Positions 34,857 through 43,836 are shown, numbered from the stretch's first letter. The stretch: 64,000 nt of DNA from Candidatus Epulonipiscium sp. (GCA_012841565.1 DUUM01000173.1:29950-93949), one strand, 5' to 3'. Numbers and translations are program-made. Notes: generated by a model from the letters alone, not told the origin.

Positions 34857-35150
34857 GATGGGTTCTTGTGGGGCCATGGGTGGGGGTAATCATATACCCA
34901 ATTGGGTATATAATTACCCTCCGATTTTCACTAGGCACCGTGGGAGAGCAACCCCAGGAAGAACATTTTGGCAAGTGACATCCTATGCTCGCTATAAATT
35001 TCCTGCATGGCACCACAGGCGGGTGCGTCAATGTTCTTAAAGCTTTTCCCACAATTCCACGGCTGAATGCCCCACATGTTTTTTGGGGGTTGCCTTGCCA
35101 CACCATGGGACTGCGACATATAACCCTCTTGCCAACCCCCCAAAAAACAT
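34857..35150. other. highly folded intergenic segment of unknown function
   Basis: No gene is credible here. The segment is richer in G and C than its surroundings and is a chain of long inverted repeats. A 20-base perfect palindrome ATATACCCAATTGGGTATAT (34892-34911) sits in a longer hairpin (34884-34919). GGCACCGTGG (34934-34943) pairs with CCACGG...TGCC (35057-35071) around an inner AAGAACATT (34959-34967) with AATGTTCTT (35030-35038). ATGTTTTTTGGGGGTTG (35076-35092) pairs with CAACCCCCCAAAAAACAT (35133-35150). It lies between the upstream terminator and a promoter for the next gene, so it is not the leader of either. It may be a non-coding RNA on either strand or a relic of a mobile element. 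Confidence 0.55.
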
Positions 35151-35157
35151 ATATAAT
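35129..35157 (+). promoter_or_regulatory. sigma-A promoter for the RpiR-family gene
   Basis: TTGCCA (35129-35134), a 17-base spacer and a perfect TATAAT (35152-35157) lie 33 bases before the start. The spacer is the right arm of the last hairpin of the folded segment. Confidence 0.65.
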
Positions 35158-35189
35158 GATTTTATATGCTTTTTGAGAAGAGGAGTTTA

Positions 35190-36110
35190 ATGGATAAAAA
35201 TAACAATTTAATTAACAGGATTCGTAAAAACATGTCAAAACTTAGTAAAGGTCAAAAACTAATTGCTAATTATATTTTAGAACATTATGAGAAAGCAATC
35301 TATCTGACTGCTGCAAGGCTTGGAACAATCGTAGGTGTTAGTGAGTCTACTGTTGTAAGGTTTGCTAACGAACTTGGATATGATGGTTACCCTAAGTTAC
35401 AAGAAGCTTTGGAAGAGCTTGTAAAGAGTAAACTTACGGCTATGCAACGTATTGAGGTAACAACAGAAAGAATCGATCATAACAATGTTTTAAAGAGTGT
35501 TCTTCAAACAGATGCTGAGCAAATTAGATATACCATGGAACATGCGGATGAAGTTATTTTTCAACAAGCTGTTACAAAGATTATAGAGGCTAAAACTATA
35601 TATATCTTAGGTGTTCGTAGTTGTGCAGGCCTTGCTGGGTTTTTAGCATTCTATTTTAATATTATTTTTGATAATGTTAAATTAGTCAATACGAATAGTG
35701 TCAGTGAAATGTTTGAGATCATACACAGAGTATCTCCAGAAGATGTTGTTATTGGAATTAGTTTTCCAAGATATTCTAAGAGAATCCTAAAAGCTCTTGA
35801 ATTTTCTAATGCTAGGGAAGCAACGGTTGTTGCCATTACAGATAGTCCGCTTTCGCCATTGGCTAAACTAGCAGATTATCCTCTTATTGGCCGAAGTGAG
35901 ATGATTTCTTTTGTCGATTCATTAGTTGCACCAATGAGCATCTTAAATGCATTAATTGTTGCAATTAGTTTGCAAAAAAAGGAATCTATTACGCAAAGTT
36001 TGGAAAAACTAGAAAAGGTATGGACTGAATTTGAAGTTTATGATGATACATATAATGATCTTCCAGGCCTATATTCTCCACCTATTGGGACTAAAGAGCA
36101 ATATGATTAA
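35190..36110 (+). CDS. RpiR-family transcription regulator (HTH + SIS)
   Basis: This 306-residue regulator has an N-terminal RpiR-type helix-turn-helix (KGQKLIANYILEHYEKAIYL, then LGTIVGVSESTVVRFANELGY near residues 45-65) and a C-terminal SIS sugar-phosphate-binding domain (YILGVRSCAGLAGFLAFY near 140, VIGISFPRYSKR near 188). Members usually sense phosphosugars. The target is unknown; neither neighbour is a sugar gene. GAGGAG places the start at the ATG at 35190. It is 25 bases upstream of the AroH-Cmk fusion. Confidence 0.88.
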   Translation: MDKNNNLINRIRKNMSKLSKGQKLIANYILEHYEKAIYLTAARLGTIVGVSESTVVRFANELGYDGYPKLQEALEELVKSKLTAMQRIEVTTERIDHNNVLKSVLQTDAEQIRYTMEHADEVIFQQAVTKIIEAKTIYILGVRSCAGLAGFLAFYFNIIFDNVKLVNTNSVSEMFEIIHRVSPEDVVIGISFPRYSKRILKALEFSNAREATVVAITDSPLSPLAKLADYPLIGRSEMISFVDSLVAPMSILNALIVAISLQKKESITQSLEKLEKVWTEFEVYDDTYNDLPGLYSPPIGTKEQYD

Positions 36111-36135
36111 TACTAAAAGAAAGAAGTGGTATAAC

Positions 36136-37164
36136 ATGATAACGAATGCTATTCGCGGTGCCACTACAGTTTCACGTAATGAAAAAGACACTATACTAGA
36201 GGCAACTCAAGAGTTACTCATTGCTATTCTCAAAGAAAACAAAATAGAAATTGAAACAATTACTAGTATTTTATTTACGGCAACCAAAGATATTACAAAA
36301 GCTTATCCAGCTGTTGCCGCTCGTGAGATTGGTATAACAAACGCGGCCCTTATGTGTATGCAAGAAATGTATGTTGAAGGAAGTCTACCAATGTGCATTC
36401 GGGTAATGGTTCAGATTCAAAGAAAGAGTACAGATGCAGATTTACACATAAAGCATATTTATTTGCACGACGCAGCACAACTTCGTCCCGATTTGGCAAA
36501 AGGATCCGCTATTGCCATTGACGGGCCGGCAGGTGCAGGTAAGAGTACTATCGCAAAGAAGGTTTCAACTGCTCTTGGACACATCTATATTGACACAGGT
36601 GCTATGTACAGAGCTGTTGCATATTACTGCAAGAAAAAAGATGTCAATTGCAGCAATGAACAAGATGTTATAGGCGCTCTGGATGACATTGATATTAAAA
36701 TCACAATTCAAAATGATACCCAACATATCTACCTGAATGATGAAGATATTACGGACTTAATCCGTAACCAAGAAACAGCTTCAGCTGCCTCAACTGTGGC
36801 ATCCTACGATAAAGTACGTAAGCAATTAGTAGCATTACAACGTAAATTAGCTGCAGAAACTTCTGTTGTTATGGATGGCAGAGATATTGGAACCCATGTT
36901 CTTCCCAATGCCAAATTAAAGATTTTCTTAACGGCATCGATCATTGAAAGAGCTACACGTCGGGCTAAAGAATTAGAGCAAAAGGGATACACAGTGGATC
37001 TAAATGAGATTAAACAAGAAATAATGGACAGGGATTATAACGATTCCAACCGTGAGTTTTCACCTCTTTGTAAGGCATCTGATGCTGTAGAGGTTGATAC
37101 GACTGGCAAATCTATTGATGAAGTCACACAAGAAATATTACAACTAATCAATGGACGACTATAG
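36136..37164 (+). CDS. aroH-cmk: fusion of AroH-type chorismate mutase and cytidylate kinase
   Basis: One open frame of 342 residues holds two enzymes. Residues 1-121 are a complete AroH chorismate mutase (chorismate to prephenate), with IRGATTV near 7, CMQEMYVEGSLPMCIRVMV near 74-92, and HIYLHDAAQLRPDL near 106-119, including the arginines and glutamate of the active site. From about 123 it is cytidylate kinase (CMP/dCMP to diphosphates), with the P-loop DGPAGAGKST at 129-138, DTGAMYRAVA near 154, and MDGRDIGT near 247. There is no stop, frameshift or start between them. The linker is only a few residues. The preferred start is the ATG at 36136; the frame runs upstream inside the RpiR gene without a ribosome site. 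The next gene, ispH, follows by 11 bases. Confidence 0.92.
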   Translation: MITNAIRGATTVSRNEKDTILEATQELLIAILKENKIEIETITSILFTATKDITKAYPAVAAREIGITNAALMCMQEMYVEGSLPMCIRVMVQIQRKSTDADLHIKHIYLHDAAQLRPDLAKGSAIAIDGPAGAGKSTIAKKVSTALGHIYIDTGAMYRAVAYYCKKKDVNCSNEQDVIGALDDIDIKITIQNDTQHIYLNDEDITDLIRNQETASAASTVASYDKVRKQLVALQRKLAAETSVVMDGRDIGTHVLPNAKLKIFLTASIIERATRRAKELEQKGYTVDLNEIKQEIMDRDYNDSNREFSPLCKASDAVEVDTTGKSIDEVTQEILQLINGRL

Positions 37165-37175
37165 GAGGCGTAAAC

Positions 37176-39188
37176 TTGGAAATTATTATTGCAAAAACTG
37201 CAGGATTTTGTTTTGGGGTACAACGTGCCGTAAACTTAGCCTATAACGAGTCTTATAAAAAAAACATATTTACGTATGGGCCTATTATTCATAACACTCA
37301 AGTTGTACAATCTTTAGAAAAACGTGGCATAAAGGAAGTTAATAGTATAAATACTATCAATGATGGATCTACACTCATCATAAGGTCTCATGGCGTTACA
37401 CCCGATGTATATAGTGAGGCTAGTCAGCACAATATAACCATTATAGACGCCACATGTCCATATGTTAGAAAAATCCATAAGATTGTAGAAAAACATACGA
37501 ATAATAGAGATGCAATCCTTATTGTTGGAAACAAAGAACATCCTGAAGTAATTGGGATAAAAGGTTGGGCAAATGATAATAGTGTTGTCATTTCAGATGT
37601 CGCTGAATTATCAGATTCCCTGTTTTCTGCAAATAAACCTATTTGTATTGTCTGTCAAACAACTTATAGGAAGGATAAATTAAAAGAAATTGTAAATTGG
37701 ATCGAAAATAGGTTTAAAAATGTTGTCATTTATGATACAATTTGCAATGCTACATCAGAGCGCCAAGAAGAGGCAGTGGAAATTTCAAAAAATGTTGACT
37801 ATATGGTCGTAATTGGCGATAAAACCAGCTCTAATACCCAAAAACTGTATGAAGTTTCTAAAAAGTACTGTCATAATACAGTATGTATTGAAACTGCTGA
37901 CGAATTAGAGTTGAATAATTTAAAATATAATGATAGAATTGGTATAACCGCGGGCGCATCCACTCCTGACGGTATAATAGAGGAGGTTGTTTTAAAGATG
38001 CAACATAACGATAATAATGATATGAATGATGGTAATGAAAGCTTTGCGCAGCTATATGCAGCACACGAAGAAACACGTTTACGTAAAGGTCAAATTGTAA
38101 TAGGTAAGGTAATTACTGTTACTCAAGCGGAAGAGGTTGTTGTGGACCTAGGTCACAAATTTGACGGTATAATTAGTAAAAACGAACTTTCTTCTGATCC
38201 TAATGTGAATATATTTGATGTCGTTCAGATAGGGGAAGAAATTGAAGTATATGTTTCAAGAATTAACGATGCTGAAAGTACAGTAGTATTATCCAAAAGA
38301 CGTGTAGATTCTGCTCATGGCTGGAAACATATTGAAGAGGCCTTTGAAAAGAAAACGGTTCTTACTGGAACTGTTAAGATTATTACTAAAGGTGGCGTTA
38401 TTGTTCCATTACACGGAACAAATATATTCATCCCTATCTCATTACTTGCTGGAAGATATATTGAAGATTTAAGCGAGTTTAAAGACAAAGAAATTCAATT
38501 CCAAATTATTGAAGTTGAAGCAAGACGTCGTAGAGTTATAGGAAATCGTAAAGCATTATTAATGGACAAAATTGAAAAACGTAAAGATGAAGTTTTAGAA
38601 AAATTAGAAGTAGGTAAAAGAATATTAGGAACAGTTAAAAACATTACAGGTTACGGAATATTTGTTGATCTTGATGGAATTGACGGGTTTGCTCATATTT
38701 CTAATTTATCATGGAAACATATAAAAAGTCCTAAAGAAGTCGTAACAATTGGAGAAGAAATAGAAGTTAAAGTTCTAGAAATTGATGAAGACAACAAAAA
38801 GGTATCTTTAACAATGAAGTTCTCAGAGAATAATCCTTGGAATGATATTGAAGCTAAATACCCTGCTGATGCTGTTGTAACAGGTAAAGTTGTGAGAATC
38901 GTTCCTTTTGGCGCGTTCATTGAAATTGAAGAAGGACTTGAAGCATTACTTCATATTTCACAAATCTCAACAGACCACGTAGAAAAGGTAGAAGAAGAAC
39001 TTGCAATTGGAGAATCTATCGAAATTAAAATTCTAGAGGTTGATACAAAAGCTAAACGTATTAATGTCAGTAGAAAAGCACTTTTTGAAGTAGCAGAAGA
39101 AGCTAAAGAAGAAGCTACAGAAACTGTAACATTGGAGGAAGCACCAGAAGAAGCGGGTGTAAAAAGTGGCGACGACAACGAACAATAG
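37176..39188 (+). CDS. ispH: IspH (HMBPP reductase) fused to ribosomal protein S1
   Basis: Residues about 1-280 are the iron-sulfur enzyme that makes IPP and DMAPP in the last step of the MEP isoprenoid pathway. The three cluster cysteines lie in AGFCFGVQ near 12, DATCPYV near 95 and DTICNATS near 192. The rest holds four S1 RNA-binding repeats starting near residues 303, 392, 482 and 563, with an acidic tail. This fusion is known from many Clostridia. The TTG at 37176 behind AGGAGGCG is the start. The length is 670 residues. It is co-transcribed with the AroH-Cmk gene and overlaps cheR. Confidence 0.95.
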   Translation: MEIIIAKTAGFCFGVQRAVNLAYNESYKKNIFTYGPIIHNTQVVQSLEKRGIKEVNSINTINDGSTLIIRSHGVTPDVYSEASQHNITIIDATCPYVRKIHKIVEKHTNNRDAILIVGNKEHPEVIGIKGWANDNSVVISDVAELSDSLFSANKPICIVCQTTYRKDKLKEIVNWIENRFKNVVIYDTICNATSERQEEAVEISKNVDYMVVIGDKTSSNTQKLYEVSKKYCHNTVCIETADELELNNLKYNDRIGITAGASTPDGIIEEVVLKMQHNDNNDMNDGNESFAQLYAAHEETRLRKGQIVIGKVITVTQAEEVVVDLGHKFDGIISKNELSSDPNVNIFDVVQIGEEIEVYVSRINDAESTVVLSKRRVDSAHGWKHIEEAFEKKTVLTGTVKIITKGGVIVPLHGTNIFIPISLLAGRYIEDLSEFKDKEIQFQIIEVEARRRRVIGNRKALLMDKIEKRKDEVLEKLEVGKRILGTVKNITGYGIFVDLDGIDGFAHISNLSWKHIKSPKEVVTIGEEIEVKVLEIDEDNKKVSLTMKFSENNPWNDIEAKYPADAVVTGKVVRIVPFGAFIEIEEGLEALLHISQISTDHVEKVEEELAIGESIEIKILEVDTKAKRINVSRKALFEVAEEAKEEATETVTLEEAPEEAGVKSGDDNEQ

Positions 39189-39951
39189 TTATGAAGATTT
39201 TAAAAAGATTATTTTAGGCTTAAGTGGTATTGATTTAAGTGCTTATAAAGAGCGTCAAATGAAACGTAGAATTGATGCTCTTATTAAAAAGCATGGCGCG
39301 GATAGTTATGCTGATTATGTTGTTCTTATAAAAAAGGATAAAGAAAAATATGAAGAATTTATCAATTATCTGACCATTAATGTGTCTGAATTTTACCGCA
39401 ACCCAACACAATGGGTTACACTTGAAAAAGAGATTATTCCTTTTTTATTGGAAGGGAAAAAAAACCTTAATATATGGAGTGCAGCATGTTCCACTGGTGA
39501 TGAGCCTTATTCGGTTGCAATGGTACTTTCTAAATTTTTGCCTCTTTCTGCCATTAAAATACAGGCGACTGATATTGATAAGGAAATCCTAGAAAAAGCA
39601 AAAGTAGGGATTTACTCTGCTAAGAGCATCGAAAATGTTCCGGTAGATATGAAACAGAAATACTTTACTGAAATTAAAGGGCTGTACCATGTTTCACCAG
39701 AACTTAAAAAATGCATCACATTTAAGGAACATAATTTATTAAGTTCTCCGTATCCTAGTAATATGGACTTAATTATTTGTAGAAATGTACTTATTTATTT
39801 TACAGAAGAAGCTAAAGGTGAAATTTATACCAAGTTTAGCCAATCTTTAACAAATGATGGAATACTTTTTGTTGGGAGTACTGAACAAATTATATTAGCG
39901 AATAAATATAATTTGGCTCCACATCGTGTATTTTTTTATAAGAAGTCCTAA
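39166..39951 (+). CDS. cheR: chemotaxis receptor methyltransferase CheR
   Basis: CheR methylates glutamates of chemoreceptors with S-adenosylmethionine. The N-terminal alpha domain (about residues 1-75) contains KRRIDALIKKHG. The SAM-binding domain has NVSEFYRNP near 72, the glycine loop NIWSAACSTGDEPYSVAM near 100 and LIICRNVLIYF near 202. The length is 261 residues. The GTG start lies within the last codons of ispH-rpsA, and the ribosome site is weak, so translation may depend on coupling. A terminator follows. No cheB is nearby. Confidence 0.92.
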   Translation: MATTTNNSYEDFKKIILGLSGIDLSAYKERQMKRRIDALIKKHGADSYADYVVLIKKDKEKYEEFINYLTINVSEFYRNPTQWVTLEKEIIPFLLEGKKNLNIWSAACSTGDEPYSVAMVLSKFLPLSAIKIQATDIDKEILEKAKVGIYSAKSIENVPVDMKQKYFTEIKGLYHVSPELKKCITFKEHNLLSSPYPSNMDLIICRNVLIYFTEEAKGEIYTKFSQSLTNDGILFVGSTEQIILANKYNLAPHRVFFYKKS

Positions 39952-39990
39952 AAACAGTACTGTATGACATAACATACAGTACTGTTTTTA
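39951..39990. terminator. bidirectional terminator after cheR
   Basis: AAAACAGTACTGTATG pairs perfectly with CATACAGTACTGTTTT; A- and T-runs flank both sides. Confidence 0.85.
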
Positions 39991-39998
39991 TATTCTTA

Positions 39999-40027
39999 TT
40001 GAAATCACCAGTAATTAACTATATAAT
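39999..40027 (+). promoter_or_regulatory. sigma-A promoter for livK copy 1
   Basis: TTGAAA (39999-40004), a 17-base spacer and a perfect TATAAT (40022-40027) are followed by GGCATATA. The boxes and the flanking TTATT and GCATATA are shared with the promoter of livK copy 2. Confidence 0.8.
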
Positions 40028-40068
40028 GGCATATAGAAGTAAAACAAATAATGTATGGGGGAACTAAC

Positions 40069-41220
40069 ATGAAACTAAAAAGATTATTCGGAATTAGTCT
40101 ATTAGCATTAACAGTAGTAACAGGATGTAGTGGTGGCACTGCTTCAGATGATAAGTCAGCAGAAACCATTAAAATCGGAACTAGCTTTGCGCTTACAGGA
40201 GATGTTGCATCATTTGGTAAGGCAGCCAGAAACGGTGTTATATTAGCGGCACAAGAGTATAACGGAAAAGGCGGAATCCTTGGTAGGCAGATTGAACTTT
40301 TTGTAGAAGATAATAAAGGTGATGAGTTGGAAGCAACCAATGCGTTTCGTAAACTACTTGATAAAGAAGAAATCATCGCATTTATAGGGTCAGATATTAG
40401 TAGTACAACAGAAGCTATTGCCAAAATTGCATCAGAAGAAAAAATTCCAATGATGGCACCTACTGCTACCAAACTAGGCATTACAGCCCTTGGTGAAAAC
40501 ATTTTTAGAGCATGCTATGTAGATCCTTATCAAGGAAAAGTTATTGCTGATTTTGCTGCTCAGGATTTAAAAGGCAAAACAGCTGCCATTATGATGAATA
40601 ATGGTGACGATTATTCTATCGGGATTGCAGAAGCTTTTAAAGAATCCTTCCAAAGTCAAGGTGGGGCAGTTCTTAACATGGAATCTTATACAGATCAGGA
40701 TAAAGATTTTAAACCTCTTTTATTAAATATAAAAGCAAATAAACCAGATATTATCCTAATTACAGATTACTATGGGACTGTGTCTCTAATTGCTCAACAA
40801 ATTAAAGAAGTAGGGATTGACGCTGTCCTTATAGGACCAGATGGTTGGGATGGTGTAGCAGAGCAAATCAAACATGATACAAGTGTTCTTGAAGGGGCTT
40901 TCTTTATTAATCACTATGCAACAGATGATCCCGATCCAATGGTAAAATCATTTGTTGAAGATTACAGAAAAGAATTTGAAGAAGAACCTAATGCCCTTTC
41001 AGTACTTGCCTATGACGGAGCTAAGGTCCTATTTGATGCTATGATTAAGGCAGGAACCACGGATTATGAGCAAGTGATAGCCGAGATGCAAGCGTCTAAC
41101 GTAAAAGGTATTACAGGGACCATTACATATGGTCCCGATAGAAACCCAGTTAAGAGTGTTACGATTATACAAATTAAAGATGGTAAAAATACAATGTTTA
41201 AGAAAATGGATCCACAATAA
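40069..41220 (+). CDS. livK: branched-chain amino-acid ABC transporter binding lipoprotein, copy 1
   Basis: This extracellular binding protein of the LivHMGF importer family has a lipoprotein signal ending VVTGC, and the type I binding fold of Peripla_BP_6 (IKIGTSFALTGDVASFGKAA near residue 35, AFIGSDISSTTEAI near 105, ITDYYGTVSLIAQQI near 230). The length is 383 residues. ATGGGGGAA precedes the ATG at 40069. It is a clear paralogue of the protein at 42588-43748. A terminator follows, so it forms a single-gene unit apart from the permease genes. Confidence 0.92.
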   Translation: MKLKRLFGISLLALTVVTGCSGGTASDDKSAETIKIGTSFALTGDVASFGKAARNGVILAAQEYNGKGGILGRQIELFVEDNKGDELEATNAFRKLLDKEEIIAFIGSDISSTTEAIAKIASEEKIPMMAPTATKLGITALGENIFRACYVDPYQGKVIADFAAQDLKGKTAAIMMNNGDDYSIGIAEAFKESFQSQGGAVLNMESYTDQDKDFKPLLLNIKANKPDIILITDYYGTVSLIAQQIKEVGIDAVLIGPDGWDGVAEQIKHDTSVLEGAFFINHYATDDPDPMVKSFVEDYRKEFEEEPNALSVLAYDGAKVLFDAMIKAGTTDYEQVIAEMQASNVKGITGTITYGPDRNPVKSVTIIQIKDGKNTMFKKMDPQ

Positions 41221-41235
41221 TATGATGGATTTAAA

Positions 41236-41279
41236 AGTAAAAAGACAGGATATGTTAACGCATATCCTGTCTTTTTACT
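41236..41279. terminator. bidirectional terminator between livK copy 1 and the exonuclease gene
   Basis: AGTAAAAAGACAGGATATG pairs with CATATCCTGTCTTTTTACT around a six-base loop. It overlaps the stop codon of the converging minus-strand gene and serves both. Confidence 0.9.
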
Positions 41280-42384
41280 TTAACCCTTTACAGACTTTTA
41301 AAAAGCCACTCAACTGATCTTTATAAAAACCTTGATCTAATTCTGAAGATACTATAACATAGGCATCTTTAGATCTTAAATCATCTTTAAAGATGCGTTT
41401 ATCATGTTCTTTTTTAAAACCACAAAGAAAGATAGGTATAAAAAGACCTGGATGAGAAACGTAGCATTCAGCTTTTTTTGCTTTTCTTTTCTGATGAGCG
41501 GGTATAAAATTTCCAATCGTTTTATGCATTACTTCATCATTTGCTAATATATACATATAATCTTTATAGTTATCAAAGAAAAAGTTTTTTTCATCTTCCT
41601 GTAACGGAAGTAATAGTTCTAACTTATTGCTATCTTTTGTTAAAATCATCTGAGAACCACATTTAGAAAACAGTTTGAAATCTATTATGACGTTTTGTTG
41701 TAAGGTATATATAACCTTTAGTTGGGTTGTATCTTGTATCATTTCTAAAAATACAGCCCTCTGATGATAAATGATCTCATCTATTAGATAAATGACATCA
41801 ATAAGTGGTAGAAGATTAATCATCCCTTCAACATCCTCCTCGTTATGAAGGACTAGCAATTCATAATACGGCTCATAAGGCTGCTGGGCATAGTTATGAT
41901 AGACTTGTATTAAATCCCCTCCATTATAAAGATCTTTTCTCCTATATCCTAGCTGATCTTGGATCGTATCTAGTTTTAGATCAGGAAATCTCAAGCTTGT
42001 TCTAAAAGGTCTTAAAAGATCATATACATCAATACTCTCTATATGACTTAGTTGATCTTTAATATGGTGCTTTTTTGCTCTTGCCAGCAAAAAAGGAATA
42101 TCAAAACGATTTCCATTAAAATGAATCACACAATCTATATTTTTCAAAAGTTTGAAGAAGTATTCAATGACCTCATACTCCTGAGAAGGGTTCTCTGCAA
42201 AAATATTGTAGTACTCATACCCCCTATCTGTTTTGCAAATGCAACCTATCATATAGATAATTTCATTTTCTCTAGAAAAGCCTGTGGTCTCAATGTCAAA
42301 GATTAGGAAATCTTTGGTAAAAGCATAGATTGATTTAGGTATATTATCTAATTTATCTGTTATGTATTTAGTGGTTATGCGCAT
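41275..42384 (-). CDS. RNase H-like/YprB-type 3'-5' exonuclease domain protein
   Basis: This 369-residue protein carries a DEDD-superfamily nuclease fold (RNase_H_2/YprB type) in its first 200 residues. The catalytic acids are visible in FDIETTGF near residue 30, FNGNRFDIPFLLARAK near 94 and HNEEDVEGM near 180. The C-terminal half of about 170 residues is unlike any domain I recognise. Single-stranded nucleic acid is the likely substrate by family. CAGGAG precedes the ATG. It lies alone on the minus strand between the two livK copies, with no evident link to transport. Confidence 0.85.
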   Translation of the reverse strand: MRITTKYITDKLDNIPKSIYAFTKDFLIFDIETTGFSRENEIIYMIGCICKTDRGYEYYNIFAENPSQEYEVIEYFFKLLKNIDCVIHFNGNRFDIPFLLARAKKHHIKDQLSHIESIDVYDLLRPFRTSLRFPDLKLDTIQDQLGYRRKDLYNGGDLIQVYHNYAQQPYEPYYELLVLHNEEDVEGMINLLPLIDVIYLIDEIIYHQRAVFLEMIQDTTQLKVIYTLQQNVIIDFKLFSKCGSQMILTKDSNKLELLLPLQEDEKNFFFDNYKDYMYILANDEVMHKTIGNFIPAHQKRKAKKAECYVSHPGLFIPIFLCGFKKEHDKRIFKDDLRSKDAYVIVSSELDQGFYKDQLSGFLKVCKGLK

Positions 42385-42516
42385 GTTTTACTCCTGTCTC
42401 TATACTCTTTATCTACATGTTACCCTATAAAATGAGTAAATTCAACTATTAATCACAAGTTTAACAAGATATTCATAGCAATATGTATCTAAAATCTAAC
42501 TTATAGAAAGTTATTC

Positions 42517-42545
42517 TTGAAATTGCAATTGATAGGATATATAAT
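42517..42545 (+). promoter_or_regulatory. sigma-A promoter for livK copy 2
   Basis: TTGAAA (42517-42522), a 17-base spacer and a perfect TATAAT (42540-42545) are followed by TGCATATA, nearly the same as at livK copy 1. Confidence 0.82.
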
Positions 42546-42587
42546 TGCATATAAGACTAAAATATATTAGACATGGGGGGAAATATT

Positions 42588-43748
42588 ATGAAACTTAAAA
42601 AAGTAATAGCGATTGCTACAATGAGTATTTTAACACTAACAGCAATAACTGGATGTAAGGCAAGCGAACCATCAGACAACGCAACAGGCGATACCATTAA
42701 AATTGGTGGAAGTTTTGCACTTACTGGAGATGTAGCAATTTATGGTAAAGCTGCTAATAATGGCACTAAACTTGCCATTAAGGAGTATAACGAAAAGGGT
42801 GGCATTCTAGATAAGCAACTCGAGTATTTCGCAGAAGACAATAAAGGTGATGAAATAGAAGCAACAACTGCTTTCCAAAAGTTAGTAGACAAAGAAAATG
42901 TTATTGCCTTTATGGGATCTGATATCAGTAGTACAACAGAAGCAATTGCAAAAATTGCTGCAGAAATTAATATGCCTATGATTACACCTACTGGAACAAA
43001 AATGACAATTACGGCAGCTGGTGATAATGTATTTAGAGCATGTTATATAGATCCATACCAAGGAAGAATCATTGCAGACTTTGCAGCGACAGAATTACAA
43101 GGTAAAACAGCAGCTATTCTTATGAATAACGGAGATGATTATTCAATTGGTATCGCAGAGACTTTTGCTGAGACTTTTGAAAGTCATGGCGGAACAATTG
43201 TTAATAAAGAATCTTATACTGACCAAGACAAAGATTATAAGCCACTTCTTTTAAATATTAAAGGTAATAATCCTGATATTATTCTTATTGCTGACTATTA
43301 TGGGCCAGTAGCACTGATTGCTCAACAGATTAAGGAAACAGGCATTGAAGCAACACTTGTAGGACCAGATGGTTGGGACGGGGTAGTAGGACAAATCGAA
43401 CATGATCCTAGTGTACTTGAAGGTGCATTCTTTATTAACCATTACTCACCAGATACTGATAATGCAGTTACAAAAGCTTTTATAGAGTCATATAAAACAG
43501 AATACGGCGAAGACCCAAATGCATTTGCTGCTTTAGGATATGACGCTGCTAAGATTTTACTTAATTCAATCATTGAAGCTGGATCAACGGATGCGACTGC
43601 AATTATCGAAAAAATGCAAGCATCTCACACAGATGGTGCTACTGGAACCATTACTTTTGGACCAGATCGTAACCCTGTAAAGAGTGTAGCCATTATTCAA
43701 ATCAAAGATGGTAAAAATACAATGTACAAATTAATGGATCCGCAATAA
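42588..43748 (+). CDS. livK: branched-chain amino-acid ABC transporter binding lipoprotein, copy 2
   Basis: This 386-residue binding lipoprotein (signal ending AITGC) is closely similar to copy 1 along its whole length: the same FALTGDVA, GSDISSTTEAIAKIA, MNNGDDYSIGIAE and GPDGWDGV blocks and the same DGKNTM..MDPQ end. It lies directly upstream of livHMGF and is the likely resident binding protein. The hairpin at 43766-43799 after it probably lets it be made in excess of the membrane subunits. Confidence 0.93.
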   Translation: MKLKKVIAIATMSILTLTAITGCKASEPSDNATGDTIKIGGSFALTGDVAIYGKAANNGTKLAIKEYNEKGGILDKQLEYFAEDNKGDEIEATTAFQKLVDKENVIAFMGSDISSTTEAIAKIAAEINMPMITPTGTKMTITAAGDNVFRACYIDPYQGRIIADFAATELQGKTAAILMNNGDDYSIGIAETFAETFESHGGTIVNKESYTDQDKDYKPLLLNIKGNNPDIILIADYYGPVALIAQQIKETGIEATLVGPDGWDGVVGQIEHDPSVLEGAFFINHYSPDTDNAVTKAFIESYKTEYGEDPNAFAALGYDAAKILLNSIIEAGSTDATAIIEKMQASHTDGATGTITFGPDRNPVKSVAIIQIKDGKNTMYKLMDPQ

Positions 43749-43765
43749 CTTATATCCGGATTACT

Positions 43766-43799
43766 AATTTCTCGAAAACTCATGTTTTCGAGAAATTTT
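43766..43799 (+). terminator. weak (attenuating) terminator between livK and livH
   Basis: AATTTCTCGAAAAC pairs with GTTTTCGAGAAATT; only four T follow. Partial read-through into livHMGF is likely, since no separate promoter was evident. Confidence 0.7.
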
Positions 43800-43836
43800 C
43801 ATAAAGATAAATATAAAAGAGGGGACGTAAAATTGT

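Noticed and set aside
34857..35150. Assignment as tmRNA, SRP RNA, RNase P RNA, 6S RNA or a T-box
   Set aside because: The diagnostic segments I know for these (tRNA-like end, GGAAGGAAGCAGC-type loop, GAGGAAAGTC, T-box core) were not found on either strand.
34834..35176. Several overlapping small open frames in the folded segment
   Set aside because: They lie on both strands over inverted repeats, lack ribosome sites and show no protein-like composition or known motif.
36031..36135. An extended N-terminus of the AroH-Cmk protein reaching back to 36031
   Set aside because: It overlaps the end of the RpiR gene in another frame, has no ribosome site, and AroH homology begins at the ATG at 36136.
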